A stretch of 44,336 nt of DNA from Candidatus Yanofskybacteria bacterium RIFCSPLOWO2_01_FULL_39_28 (lineage in GTDB: Bacteria; Patescibacteriota; Minisyncoccia; 2-02-FULL-40-12; GWA2-44-9), in assembly GCA_001794635.1 (NCBI GenBank), contig MGKE01000015.1, forward strand, positions 1-44,336. The letters run 5' to 3'. Position 1 is the first letter of the stretch. The number at the start of each line of letters is the position of its first letter. The notes below the pieces were generated by a model that searched no databases, was not told where the DNA came from, and was given only the letters and a program-made list of their open reading frames with translations. Below are positions 25,594 to 35,897 of this stretch, one piece after another. The position numbers were made by a program, and so were the translations under genes.

Positions 25594-26238
25594 CTACTTT
25601 ACCTGAAGCGGTGTCTCAACACCGGTTTCAAATGACTTGTTAACATTGGCTGTACTGATCGGTTCGGCCATCTTCTCCAAAGCCTCGGTGGCGTAATATT
25701 TCACGCCTCCGACGCTAAACTCCAAATCTCGGCTTGGATAAAGTCCAGACAAAACCCATGCCCGGAAAATACCCTCTTTGCGCCAATAGTTATAGGCCTG
25801 GGCTTTTTCAATGCGCAGATTCTGCTTATTTCTGATTGCTTCACGACCAGCACTGACAGTCGGAAGAATCTTGTCATAGATATTCAAACCACTGGTATCC
25901 GGATAGGCTTCGGCTATCGCCTGGAGCAAAGCCTGTCCCTGATTAGGGTTGTCACCATAGCGCCCTTCTAAAGCGTTAGTGATAATAGTGTCCATCTTTG
26001 CCGATTTTAGATTAGCCAAACCAGTCTGTTCATAAAAAGTATTCTCATAAGTAGCACGTTCAGATACCTCCACTCGAATTACAGCATTTAATTCTGTTTC
26101 CCAAGCCAGTGCTTGATTACGAATACTGGCAGCATAGCCGTAAAGGCCAAGTCCAAAAAGGACAACTCCGCCAACAATCAATAAGGTTGCAATTAAACCA
26201 ACACTAACGGCTCCGGCATCAGAAAGTCTCTTTCTCAC
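25594..26238 (-). CDS. Single-TM LemA-like protein
   Basis: N-terminal TM followed by helical region; family match tentative. Confidence 0.55.
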   Translation of the reverse strand: MRKRLSDAGAVSVGLIATLLIVGGVVLFGLGLYGYAASIRNQALAWETELNAVIRVEVSERATYENTFYEQTGLANLKSAKMDTIITNALEGRYGDNPNQGQALLQAIAEAYPDTSGLNIYDKILPTVSAGREAIRNKQNLRIEKAQAYNYWRKEGIFRAWVLSGLYPSRDLEFSVGGVKYYATEALEKMAEPISTANVNKSFETGVETPLQVK

Positions 26239-26341
26239 CTTTCCTCCTCGTTGTAAAAAATCTTGTGCGAATTTGCCGCAAACAGCAATTTCGCCACGGT
26301 ATTGATTATGATTGATTTGCTATTTTTGTCAACCACGATTA

Positions 26342-27751
26342 TCAGCGACGCCAATTGTAAACTCCCTCTGACGGGTCATAATGATTTGCTGCCCAAACCC
26401 AAACTCCACAACTTATAAGAAATGCGATTATGAGAATCGCCCAAACTTGACCAGCACTTGGCTGAATTTCATTCTTAAGATAGAGAAATCCTCCTTGACT
26501 ATCATCGCCGGACATACTGATTCTTTTGAATTTGGTAGCTGGATCATCTATACCCCAAATAATGCGCTGAATCGGACCTGGCTGACCACCACCTGGAGGA
26601 TAAAAAACAGTATTTCCGTTCCTCTGGCTAAATAAAGGCCCGAGAAGTGTTTCTGGGTTTAAGGACAGGCCTTTTAATCCATCCCGCATCACAACAATAA
26701 ATTTTTCATTACCAAGAGGCATACCAGTAAATGCCCTGCTCCAAGAAACAGTTGTTCCATCCGTTCCAACTAAAACGACTATGGCATTTTTAGAAAGAGC
26801 ATTCTTACCAAATACTTCTTTATTCTGCCAGTAAGCCTTTAAGGCCAAGGAATAACGATCTGGATTTGAAGCAATCTTATCGTTTTTTACAACAACCAAA
26901 TGAAGATCACCTTGTAACTGGTAACCAAGATTAGCATTTACATATGCAATCGTATTTTGCCACAAAACCGGATTATTTGATTTTAAACCAACAAAATAAA
27001 CTTTATTGGCATAGTAAAGATTCTCTACGTTATTTACTAAGACTGGCAGTAAATTACTTTTTTGGTACTCAGCGATATCGCTTGAATACTCTTTCATCAA
27101 AGTTCTTTCTGAGGCCAAAATATAATTTACATAATCCTTGCGAGCTGTAACAGGACCGGGGCGATTTGCCTCACATCTATCTTTAACTGACAGCCAAAAT
27201 GATGGTTCGCCTGTACCGGCATTAGAAATAATATACTGTGGAATAGAATGACCTGTCCGCCAGCGATTTGCTTGCGGATTTTCAGGAAAAACATTAGTCG
27301 CAACTGTATAACGACCAAGCGTCGTATCAACATAGAAATGATATTCACGGTTAACATAGGGACAAGAATGATAACGAACTTCTTGGTGACACACCTGATG
27401 ACACGAGCGGTCGTCTCCTGTACCACTACATTCTTCGTGACAAACTGTTACCCAATATGGATCACAGTCATACTCCCAACGACACGAACCGTCTCGAGTG
27501 CACTGAGTATACTCTTTAATAGCGGCCACTTCCCAACCATTCCAGTACTCATTAAAATTAACTTTGCTGTTTTTGGCCATAGACCAACCAGCCCAGGAAA
27601 CTAATACTGCCACAAGAGGTGAAATAGCCATGCCAATAGCGTATTCACGCCAAGTTATACGAGCCCTGGTTTTCTTAAATTCAAGAAAATATTTAACAGC
27701 CAAACCGGCCAAAGCCACTGAAATAATGGCACTAAGAATCACTATGAGCAC
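26342..27751 (-). CDS. Membrane protein with Cys-rich insert and possible TPM-like domain
   Basis: N- and C-terminal TMs; CTRDGSCRWEYDCDPYWVTVCHEECSGTGDDRSCHQVCHQ. Confidence 0.6.
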   Translation of the reverse strand: MLIVILSAIISVALAGLAVKYFLEFKKTRARITWREYAIGMAISPLVAVLVSWAGWSMAKNSKVNFNEYWNGWEVAAIKEYTQCTRDGSCRWEYDCDPYWVTVCHEECSGTGDDRSCHQVCHQEVRYHSCPYVNREYHFYVDTTLGRYTVATNVFPENPQANRWRTGHSIPQYIISNAGTGEPSFWLSVKDRCEANRPGPVTARKDYVNYILASERTLMKEYSSDIAEYQKSNLLPVLVNNVENLYYANKVYFVGLKSNNPVLWQNTIAYVNANLGYQLQGDLHLVVVKNDKIASNPDRYSLALKAYWQNKEVFGKNALSKNAIVVLVGTDGTTVSWSRAFTGMPLGNEKFIVVMRDGLKGLSLNPETLLGPLFSQRNGNTVFYPPGGGQPGPIQRIIWGIDDPATKFKRISMSGDDSQGGFLYLKNEIQPSAGQVWAILIIAFLISCGVWVWAANHYDPSEGVYNWRR

Positions 27752-27821
27752 ATGCTCTCCTTTTCTTTTTCAAGGAACTTTAAAGAAGTAATATAATACT
27801 ATAAAACACGAACAGAGTCAA

Positions 27822-28667
27822 TTACCTAAATCCGAACTTTTCTTGAAGACTTTTGAAGAAATAATTCTTTTCTAGTTCAGCAAATTTAACCAGATGGGGA
27901 GAACTCTCAATTACAACTTCGTCTTTTTCTTCTAGAGGAAATAGTGACTCGCCATCAGCCATAAATAAAACGTCTATTTTAGTATTATTTTTTGAAAGCG
28001 AGATAACACCCCTTTTCCTGAAAGAAACAACCTTGAGATTAACAATATTAGTATATTTAACCACAATACTCGGACTAGGTATGCTGTGATCCAAAACCTC
28101 TGTTATTATAAAACATTTAATATCTGGCATAACTATCGGCCCGTGAGCCGAAAGATTGAAAGCAGTTGAACCGGTGGCCGTAGAAACTAAAATCCCAGTT
28201 CCTTGAATGTGTTTAACCGGATGATCGGCTATTCGCGCTTCAAGCTCAACCATACCCAGCGGGCTTTTAACCACTACCTCATTCAAGGCCTCGGCTTTAA
28301 AAATAACTTTATTTTTTCTTTTAACTTGAGCGGTCATCATCATTCTTTCAATGATTCCGTATTTACCTTGGAAAAATTTATCAAGAGATTTTAAAAATTC
28401 TTTTTCTTGCCTAACTGATGCCAAAAAACCGACATGGCCGAGATTTAGTCCCAAAATTATCGAGCCAGATTCATGGTGTTTGCGAGCCGCCTCAAGAATA
28501 GCTCCATCCCCGCCCAAAACAATTACAACATCTGGTTTTTTGCTGTAACTTTTGAGCGCTGGATATTTTTTCTTAAGAAAAGAATTAATCTGTTTAGACC
28601 AAATTACAGCTCGTTTGTTTTGAGAATGATAAAAAATGTGAAATGTTTTTAGGGGTTGACTTGCCAT
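27822..28667 (-). CDS. nadK: NAD kinase
   Basis: VVIVLGGDGAILEAARKH; GILVSTATGSTAFNLSAHGPI. Confidence 0.95.
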   Translation of the reverse strand: MASQPLKTFHIFYHSQNKRAVIWSKQINSFLKKKYPALKSYSKKPDVVIVLGGDGAILEAARKHHESGSIILGLNLGHVGFLASVRQEKEFLKSLDKFFQGKYGIIERMMMTAQVKRKNKVIFKAEALNEVVVKSPLGMVELEARIADHPVKHIQGTGILVSTATGSTAFNLSAHGPIVMPDIKCFIITEVLDHSIPSPSIVVKYTNIVNLKVVSFRKRGVISLSKNNTKIDVLFMADGESLFPLEEKDEVVIESSPHLVKFAELEKNYFFKSLQEKFGFR

Positions 28668-28683
28668 ATGTGGTTTGATATAC

Positions 28684-28704
28684 TTAGTGTAACATAAACA
28701 CTTA
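28684..28704. promoter_or_regulatory. 21-bp palindrome TTAGTGTAACATAAACACTTA, candidate NrtR box
   Basis: Between divergent nadK and nrtR-like gene, inside a TTGATA-N17-ACACTT promoter. Confidence 0.65.
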
Positions 28705-28715
28705 ATAAAAACAAT

Positions 28716-29378
28716 ATGCTAAGGTCTTACCAGTCTGTTACAACCGACATAGTAATATTTACCATAGAACAAGAAGAACTTAAAGTCCTCTTAATCAAGC
28801 GGGCCAAAGAACCATTCAAAAATAAATGGGCTTTACCCGGTGGTTTTATTTTGGAAAACGAAGAACCGGAAAAAGCCGCTTTGAGAGTTTTAAAGAACAA
28901 GGCCGGTGTCAGCAATATCTACATGGAGCAACTCTACACATTTCCCGGTTCCGGAAGAGATCCAAGGGGCAACGTTATCACTATCACCTACTTTGCCTTA
29001 GCACCTACAGAAAAAATAAAAATTCAAAAATCAAAAGAAACTCAAACACCAACATTTTACTCTCTTAAAAAGCTCCCTCAATTGGCTTTTGACCATAAAA
29101 AAATTATTACTTACGCCCTAAAACGTCTTCGTTCAAAGCTTGAATATACAAATGTTGTTTATTCTTTGCTTCCTCAATTTTTTACTTTCAACCAGCTCCA
29201 AGAAGCTTATGAAACAATATTAGACCGCGAATTGGACAAGAGAAATTTTAGAAAGAAATTTATCCTACTCAATCTTATTCGATCAACCAAAAAGGTCCAT
29301 AAAGGCATCCGCCAACGCCCGGCACAACTTTATCAATTTATTAGCTGCCGCCCGACAGAGTTAAAAAAGTTTTTTTAA
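28716..29378 (+). CDS. nrtR: NrtR-like Nudix-related regulator
   Basis: Nudix-like N-terminus LLIKRAKEPFKNKWALPGGFILENEEPEKAALRVLKNKAGV with degenerate box, C-terminal winged-helix-like FTFNQLQEAYETILDRELDKRNFRKK. Confidence 0.85.
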   Translation: MLRSYQSVTTDIVIFTIEQEELKVLLIKRAKEPFKNKWALPGGFILENEEPEKAALRVLKNKAGVSNIYMEQLYTFPGSGRDPRGNVITITYFALAPTEKIKIQKSKETQTPTFYSLKKLPQLAFDHKKIITYALKRLRSKLEYTNVVYSLLPQFFTFNQLQEAYETILDRELDKRNFRKKFILLNLIRSTKKVHKGIRQRPAQLYQFISCRPTELKKFF

Positions 29379-29384
29379 TATAAC

Positions 29385-29428
29385 AACTGTCTTATAACTA
29401 TGCATATGCACAGCTATAAGACAGTTTG
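29385..29428. promoter_or_regulatory. Long inverted repeat, terminator or operator
   Basis: AACTGTCTTATAACTATGCATATGCACAGCTATAAGACAGTT. Confidence 0.6.
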
Positions 29429-29442
29429 GATGAAAAGAAAGT

Positions 29443-29964
29443 ATGACTAAAAATTTAAAAATAAAAATGAGCCCGTTAAAATTAGGAGATGTTAATTATA
29501 TTATGACCTGGGTAAACGACCATGAGATTGTTAAGAATTTACAGCATTTTGATAAAAAGTTCACCAGAAAAGATGAAGAAAAATATGTTAAAAAAATTTT
29601 AAACAGCAAAAACGATTTCGTATTCTCATTTTTTACTAAAAACGAAGAATATATCGGTCAAGGAGGAATTCACCAGATAGCTTGGGAAAACAAGCTTGGC
29701 AGACTATCAATCATCATAAAGCGGGAACATTGGAATAAGGGTTATGCCCAAGAGATACTACCCGCTCTCGTGAATTACGCTTTCAAAGAACTAAAACTTC
29801 ATAAAATCTGGCTAATGCATTGGAAGGAAAACAAAAAAGCAGGTCATTTGTATAAAAAACTCGGTTTTATAAAAGAAGGGGTCCTCAAGGACGAGTATTT
29901 CTGGCAAGGCAAATATCACGATATAATCAGAATGGCTGTGATTAGAACTACTCGCTTGAAATAA
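29443..29964 (+). CDS. GNAT acetyltransferase (RimJ/RimL type)
   Basis: EYIGQGGIHQIAWENKLGRLSIIIKREHWNKGYAQEILPALVNYAFKELKLHKIWL. Confidence 0.9.
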   Translation: MTKNLKIKMSPLKLGDVNYIMTWVNDHEIVKNLQHFDKKFTRKDEEKYVKKILNSKNDFVFSFFTKNEEYIGQGGIHQIAWENKLGRLSIIIKREHWNKGYAQEILPALVNYAFKELKLHKIWLMHWKENKKAGHLYKKLGFIKEGVLKDEYFWQGKYHDIIRMAVIRTTRLK

Positions 29965-30047
29965 GTTCTAATAAAAATAGCCATTTTAATAATTTGGTGT
30001 TATAAATTACGGCAGTTTTGTTAACAATCTATAACACACGGAGACTC

Positions 30048-31919
30048 ATGAAAACATTACAAGGTCTTAAAATTTCACTCTGCCAAATGAGGGTTGTTCC
30101 GGGAAGGCCGGACCTTAACGCCGAATATATAATCAGCGAAATTCAATTCGCTTCAAAACGAGGAGTTGATATTATTGTTTTTCCAGAACTAGCCACTTCT
30201 GGTTATGTTATCGCCGACAGATTTGAAGATGCCAGCTTTATTAACGATGTCCAATTTTTTAACCAAAAAATTGTTGAATCAGTGCCGGAAAAAATTACAG
30301 CAATTTTTGGAACAGTCATCGCCGAGTTTGATAAAAAGGGCGAAGATGGCCGTCACCGGATGCATAATGCAGCCATTATCGCCCAAGGTGGTAAGCAGCT
30401 TGGTTATGTGGTTAAGACTCTTCAGCCTCATTATCGTTATTTTGATGACGATAAGCACCTTTTTTCAGCAAGAAAAATTGCTGAAGAACAAGCTGAACTT
30501 CATCGTCAAAATAAAGACACAAGAGGAATTGAAAATTGCTCAATTCATGATTTGGCTAAAGTATACCAATTACAAACCTCTGTCGGCATTATTCCGATAG
30601 GTATTGGCGTTTGCGAAGATCTTTGGAAAGACGATTATGCTTTTAACCCGTCTAAAATTTTGGCTGAAAAGGGAGCAAAACTTCTCATTGCTCTATCTGC
30701 CTCCCCTTGGGGTTGGCAGAAAAATAGGAAACGCCACCAAGTTATCAAAAATCTTATCCAAGAAATTAAGGTTCCCATCGTTTATGTAAACAATACCGGC
30801 TGTCAGAATAATGGCGATAATGTTGTTAATTTTGACGGCGCCTCAACCGTTTATGACAATAACGGAAATATCGTCCACGAAGTTGATTCATATTTTTCTG
30901 GCGTTCAAGATGTAAATTTTGATGGCAACCTAAAACCTGTTCAATCTAAAAACCAGAACGACACAAAAGAACTTTACTTGGGCATCCGGACAGCAGTAAA
31001 AGAGATGCTGGACATGTTACCCGAGAAAAACAGAAGAGTTGTAATCGGCTTAAGCGGAGGAGTTGATTCGGCAACAATTGCTGCTTTGATGGTTGACATT
31101 TTGGGGCCGGAAAGAGTTCATCTGATAAATATGCCTTATGAATATAGTGATCCAAGTATTGTGGCTCTAGCTCAAAAAGTGGCTGACAATTTAGAAGTGC
31201 CTCTTGAAATTAAACCTATTAAAGGAATAGTTGATGCCGTATCAGCAGAAACGGGTGTAAAAAGAGGTGAATTCGCCCACCAGAACATCCAAGCCCGCGC
31301 CCGCATGGAAATACTTGCATCAGTAGCTCAGAAATTGGGCGGGGTATTTACCTGCAATGCCAACAAGGTTGAGGTTGCTTTTGGTTATGGCACTCTTGAC
31401 GGTGATATGCGTGGCTGGCTGATTCCTTTTGGCGACTTAGTTAAAAGAGAAGTCCGCCAACTGGCTCAATATTTAAATATTGAGGTATTTAAACGGGAAG
31501 TTATTCCCCAAGAATGTATTGACCAAATTCCATCAGCCGAACTTGAACAAAACCAAAAAGACCCGTTTGATTACGGCTATCCAACCAAACGCGGCTATCA
31601 CGATGAATGGGTCAGAGCTGTTACGGAATTCCGCTGGAATCCGGAAAAGTTTTTGGAAATGTATCTGGATGGAAAATTAGAAAAAGAATTAATGCTTGAA
31701 CCGGGCACATTAAACCGCCTCTTCCCTACTCCTGAAAAATTTATTGCCGATTTAGAAAAATGCTGGAGAATGTTCAATAATTCGTTCTTCAAAAGAGTCC
31801 AAGCCCCACCGATAGTTATTGTTTCCCGCCGAGCCTTCGGCCGAGATCTGGAAGAATCAATGTTATCAGTCCACTTTACCAATTGTTATCTGGAACTAAA
31901 GAAAAGAGCTCTCAATTGA
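30048..31919 (+). CDS. nadE: Glutamine-dependent NAD+ synthetase
   Basis: N-terminal nitrilase-type domain (DIIVFPELATSGY); VVIGLSGGVDSATIAALMVD; SD GGAG before ATG 30048. Confidence 0.95.
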   Translation: MKTLQGLKISLCQMRVVPGRPDLNAEYIISEIQFASKRGVDIIVFPELATSGYVIADRFEDASFINDVQFFNQKIVESVPEKITAIFGTVIAEFDKKGEDGRHRMHNAAIIAQGGKQLGYVVKTLQPHYRYFDDDKHLFSARKIAEEQAELHRQNKDTRGIENCSIHDLAKVYQLQTSVGIIPIGIGVCEDLWKDDYAFNPSKILAEKGAKLLIALSASPWGWQKNRKRHQVIKNLIQEIKVPIVYVNNTGCQNNGDNVVNFDGASTVYDNNGNIVHEVDSYFSGVQDVNFDGNLKPVQSKNQNDTKELYLGIRTAVKEMLDMLPEKNRRVVIGLSGGVDSATIAALMVDILGPERVHLINMPYEYSDPSIVALAQKVADNLEVPLEIKPIKGIVDAVSAETGVKRGEFAHQNIQARARMEILASVAQKLGGVFTCNANKVEVAFGYGTLDGDMRGWLIPFGDLVKREVRQLAQYLNIEVFKREVIPQECIDQIPSAELEQNQKDPFDYGYPTKRGYHDEWVRAVTEFRWNPEKFLEMYLDGKLEKELMLEPGTLNRLFPTPEKFIADLEKCWRMFNNSFFKRVQAPPIVIVSRRAFGRDLEESMLSVHFTNCYLELKKRALN

Positions 31920-31926
31920 GAGCTCT

Positions 31927-32457
31927 TTAAATTTTCTTAAACTTCTCCCACTTTTCAGAGAAACATTGTTTGATTTCTTCAATCACAAGAGGGTTAACCA
32001 ATCCATCTATGGGCCTTTTCTCAATAAGAGCATCTCTGACTTTAGTGGCTGAAATTTCGGGAGTCGTTCCATCAAAACGATTCATGATTTCAACCTTTCG
32101 ATTGAAACGATAGAAAAAATCTATATCTTGCCGGGATCCGCCGTAAAAGACAACATCTTTCGGATTCATTCCAGACACGGAAAGTATATCGTCTAAAGCA
32201 GTCATCCACACGGCATCATCATGATAATCTGGAAGGCCGACGAGTTTAAGACCAGGAAAAATTTTTGATAAAAATTGCCGTCTTTCAGTATAAGAGAAGA
32301 AGTGTAAAACACTGACCAGGTGGTTTGAGCTGCCAATAATAACCAGGCAGTTATCAATGCCGAAATTATCAATCATGGACCGGATTACTTTTTCATGCCC
32401 GATATGCACCGGACAAAACCTGCCGACAATAACTGCTTTGGTTTTGCTCTTGTTCAT
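31927..32457 (-). CDS. Nicotinamide-nucleotide adenylyltransferase, NadM-like
   Basis: VIVGRFCPVHIGHEKVIRSM and ISATKVRDAL. Confidence 0.85.
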   Translation of the reverse strand: MNKSKTKAVIVGRFCPVHIGHEKVIRSMIDNFGIDNCLVIIGSSNHLVSVLHFFSYTERRQFLSKIFPGLKLVGLPDYHDDAVWMTALDDILSVSGMNPKDVVFYGGSRQDIDFFYRFNRKVEIMNRFDGTTPEISATKVRDALIEKRPIDGLVNPLVIEEIKQCFSEKWEKFKKI

Positions 32458-32520
32458 TTAATTATTTTGACAAAACTTGGCTTTTTGTCAAAAATAAATA
32501 AAAGGAGCATGCACTGCTCC

Positions 32521-32868
32521 TTAGGATAGCTTTCTGATAAATTCTAAATCATTGGGAATATCTACGGCTGGACCCAGAATTAAGCCGGAAATTATAAAGA
32601 ACTTGGCAACATCAGCAAATCCGTCGTATCTTTGCAGATTTCTTATTAATGAAATAATCTCAGGGTCAACATGGCTCATATGCATTGACCTAATTATCCT
32701 AACACCGTCTATTTTGGCTAATTGCTGCTCCAATAAATACAAAGACCCAAATGAAAACTCACATGAAAATTCACCATCTTTTTCAATATAAACAACGGCT
32801 ACAGTTCTTACCTCATCAAGGTCCACTACACTATTCATTTTCAATCTCCGCTTGTTTTCTAGTGTCAA
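32521..32868 (-). CDS. Hypothetical protein
   Basis: 115-aa ORF with terminator GGAGCAGTGCATGCTCC downstream. Confidence 0.6.
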   Translation of the reverse strand: MTLENKRRLKMNSVVDLDEVRTVAVVYIEKDGEFSCEFSFGSLYLLEQQLAKIDGVRIIRSMHMSHVDPEIISLIRNLQRYDGFADVAKFFIISGLILGPAVDIPNDLEFIRKLS

Positions 32869-32985
32869 TAATATATATCAAACTTATCCTAAAGTCAAAA
32901 AACGTTTTTACCAAATAAATTTATCAGATTGTCAAAAAGTAATAAGTGTGGTATTGTAATGCAAATTGTTTTTTGAAAACAGCCA

Positions 32986-34377
32986 ATGATACCACTAGTA
33001 GAGCTAGCCTTAAGCGACCGGAGGAAAAGACTAAAATCAATTTTAGACACTTCCCCGGCAGATCTAACTGAATTACACACCGAGTTATCTAACTTCTTAT
33101 TAGACGAGGAAAATATAAGAATTATACTTTATCTTCCTTTCAACCTTCTCCCTTCTCCGGGAACAACTTTTGCGGATATTTATTTGAAGAGTTGGAAAAA
33201 ATTACTTACTGCAAATGAAAACGACCTCCGGACAAACTTTGTGGATGGGGATGTGCTCGAGCCAGAACTAGGAGAAAATCCCCGAGTCAGAAAAGCAGCC
33301 CACTTAATTCCAAAGTTGGTTGATAAGGGTCTCTTGTCACCATCGGATGTTGTTTCTTTATTTACAGATTCAAAAGGTGATAAAATCCTCCATGATAGTA
33401 TTGCAGACACCCTTCCAATTCTTGCTTGTTTGGGATTGGTAAGATCTGATTTAGTAAAAGCTCAAACCAAACCAGCCAAACCGACCTGTCCACCTAATTT
33501 AAAAGCCAGGATTGCCTGGGAAGATCAAGAAAGAAAAAATAAAAAGATTATAGAATTTACCGATAGATCATTTGCATATGCAAAATATTTTTTGGAACTT
33601 TTTACCCTAATTTGGGGAAAAAGTAATTTAGAAACCAGGGAGGATTTGGCCACCATATTATTTCACTGGTTATCAATGGGGGTTATTAAAGAAAGTGATC
33701 TTAAAGTATTTAACCTTAAACGTCCCGATCTTGAATCAACCCAAAACGATGACATTACAAAAGAAGTTGATGATTTAAATGAAAAAATTAAGTCAAACGA
33801 AGAGTTATTTAGAATTCTATATCCCGTAGGGATAGCATTCGGTTCTCGCGTTAAGGGTTATGCTAAATTAACGGCCGATCTGGATATTGCGGTTTTTGTC
33901 AGGCCAGGCGTTCCCTGGACTGAAAAAAGTAAAATTTATAAAACATTGGGCAAGGTAACTGAGTTTTGGCTAGAAGAAAAAGATAATGATCTTGTTGTTC
34001 GCTCTATGCCTCTTGAAGAAAATAACGTAGCCGAAAAAGACTGGATCCACATTCCTCTTCAAGGAATATGGCTGGGTGAACCTAGCCAGATTAGATATCT
34101 GCAGCAAAAATTCCTTCCCCGATATCTAAACAGCACGAACAGAACAGAACGAACAACCTGGTTAAGGCAATTAGAGCTTGAGGCGCTACAATATCGCTTG
34201 ATGCATAAGGGCTATGCACGTTTTTACCCAGTTAACACGGCCGACACAGCAACGGCTAAATATTCATATCTGATTGATTCGGACAGTGTTTTTTGGGACT
34301 CGGGATACAGATTACTGGCAACTAAATTATTTATCTCCCGGGTATTTTTACCAAAAATGAAAGATTTAGAAAAATAA
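32986..34377 (+). CDS. Pol-beta-superfamily nucleotidyltransferase-domain protein
   Basis: GIAFGSRVKGYAKLTADLDIAVFV (GS..[...]DxD pattern). Confidence 0.75.
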   Translation: MIPLVELALSDRRKRLKSILDTSPADLTELHTELSNFLLDEENIRIILYLPFNLLPSPGTTFADIYLKSWKKLLTANENDLRTNFVDGDVLEPELGENPRVRKAAHLIPKLVDKGLLSPSDVVSLFTDSKGDKILHDSIADTLPILACLGLVRSDLVKAQTKPAKPTCPPNLKARIAWEDQERKNKKIIEFTDRSFAYAKYFLELFTLIWGKSNLETREDLATILFHWLSMGVIKESDLKVFNLKRPDLESTQNDDITKEVDDLNEKIKSNEELFRILYPVGIAFGSRVKGYAKLTADLDIAVFVRPGVPWTEKSKIYKTLGKVTEFWLEEKDNDLVVRSMPLEENNVAEKDWIHIPLQGIWLGEPSQIRYLQQKFLPRYLNSTNRTERTTWLRQLELEALQYRLMHKGYARFYPVNTADTATAKYSYLIDSDSVFWDSGYRLLATKLFISRVFLPKMKDLEK

Positions 34378-34381
34378 ACAA

Positions 34382-34422
34382 AAAGGGCAGTACCGTTAAA
34401 CGGTCTGCCCTGTTTTTATTGT
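34382..34422. terminator. Bidirectional terminator
   Basis: AGGGCAGTACCGTTAAACGGTCTGCCCTGTTTTTA. Confidence 0.75.
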
Positions 34423-35840
34423 AAAATTCCCAGATCAATTTGATATTTCAGTTCAATGCAATCTTTATTCATCGGTCCGGTTGACACAGCATAAACGGGT
34501 ATATTTAATTCATCTCTAATAAACTGGAAGCCGATAAAGAGAGGATCTGTTATTTTTAATACTTCTATGTTTGGAAAACATTGGTAAAGAAACCGGCCAA
34601 GTTCTTCCTGACGTTCAATCTGTAATCTACCACTACTATCAGAAACTTTAATACCGATAATCTCATCCGTACTATTTTGCAAAAAGAAATCAGAAATAAA
34701 AAATGGGTTAATATGTGGATCACTATAAGACCTGCAGACTTCCCATCTTCCGAGAGATTGGATTCTGTCTACACAGGTAACCACCAGGCCATCAAGTTGG
34801 CCTTTGCAAACTTCCACAGCATATTTTGCCAATACCACATCAAAGCAACCTACTCGGAAATTACCCTGCCACTGATGATTTTGATTACTTGGGTCTGGTA
34901 AACATCTCGTTAATTCAGTTGACTCAGTAACGAACGGGCCTCCGCCATGGCGAGTGTGATATGCCCGCAATACGCCCAGACTAGTAACCTCGCCGTCGTA
35001 GTCACATTCTTTAAGCAACGAAAGCGCTGTTTCGGGAATAGTTCTGACCTTAGTCGTATACGGATGAAAGCCGTAAAAGCGATCCAGAAGCACACCTTGA
35101 GAACCTTCAAAAATAACTGTTCCAGATCGGCCAAGAATTTTTTCAGCAACATAACTTGTATCAACAATACCTACTAAAGAAGCTATCTCTATGAACCAAC
35201 TAAGAGCCCACTCTATAGTTTTCTCACTCTGAAGATTAGCTGCTTCAAAATGTGCTCTGTCCCGAAGAGTTTCTGGTAATTTATCAATGCGACTGATAAT
35301 TTCTTCCAGTTCCAATATTTTTCTTTTTTGAATTGATTCGAGTTTATCTTTCAGGTTTGGCTGATAAAGATCTTTGGCCCTGATCGCTTCTTCGGGAAAA
35401 GCTTCGGCATCCAAAACAGTCTCGCCCACACCAACTCCGACAGAGCCATATCTTTTATCACTTCTGGAAAGCTCCTTCAAACGATTAGCAATGGCATGAA
35501 ACGGTGTAATTACCAAAGCATCTTCATGAATTGTTATCTTGTCAAAGATGTCTCTGATACCATGTTCTTTTTGCAAAGACCGTCCTTCAGAGATTATGGC
35601 ATAAGGATCAATGACCATATTCTTAGACAAATGTGTTCTTGCTCCGGCAAGAGTTCCACTCCCAAACTGAGCATGGACATGTTCATGTCCGTCTGAAGTT
35701 ACAACTCTATGCATCGCCTGGGGTCCACCCGTTCTTATTACCGTATGAGCTTTGTGTTTTGAAGAAAGCCAGAGAGTTACCTTGCCTTTTCCTTCGTCAC
35801 CATAGCCAAGTCCCGTTATAACAAAAGCTTTTTTGCTCAC
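34416..35840 (-). CDS. Divergent adenylosuccinate synthetase (PurA) paralogue
   Basis: LGYGDEGKGKVTLWLSSKHKAHTVIRTGGPQAMHRVVTSDG; IFEGSQGVLLDRFYGFHPYTT; VYAVSTGPMNKD. Confidence 0.85.
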   Translation of the reverse strand: MSKKAFVITGLGYGDEGKGKVTLWLSSKHKAHTVIRTGGPQAMHRVVTSDGHEHVHAQFGSGTLAGARTHLSKNMVIDPYAIISEGRSLQKEHGIRDIFDKITIHEDALVITPFHAIANRLKELSRSDKRYGSVGVGVGETVLDAEAFPEEAIRAKDLYQPNLKDKLESIQKRKILELEEIISRIDKLPETLRDRAHFEAANLQSEKTIEWALSWFIEIASLVGIVDTSYVAEKILGRSGTVIFEGSQGVLLDRFYGFHPYTTKVRTIPETALSLLKECDYDGEVTSLGVLRAYHTRHGGGPFVTESTELTRCLPDPSNQNHQWQGNFRVGCFDVVLAKYAVEVCKGQLDGLVVTCVDRIQSLGRWEVCRSYSDPHINPFFISDFFLQNSTDEIIGIKVSDSSGRLQIERQEELGRFLYQCFPNIEVLKITDPLFIGFQFIRDELNIPVYAVSTGPMNKDCIELKYQIDLGILQ

Positions 35841-35897
35841 CCTACCTCCTTTGTTGAAAAAGAGCGGTCAAATGACCGCTCAGTCTGTCTCTGGAAG

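Noticed and set aside
27248-27604. 118-aa plus-strand ORF
   Set aside because: Antisense shadow of the 469-aa membrane protein gene
34416-35840. Phage PurZ (2-aminoadenine synthesis)
   Set aside because: Keeps the Asp of GDEGKGK, which PurZ enzymes replace, and no other phage Z-genome genes are nearby
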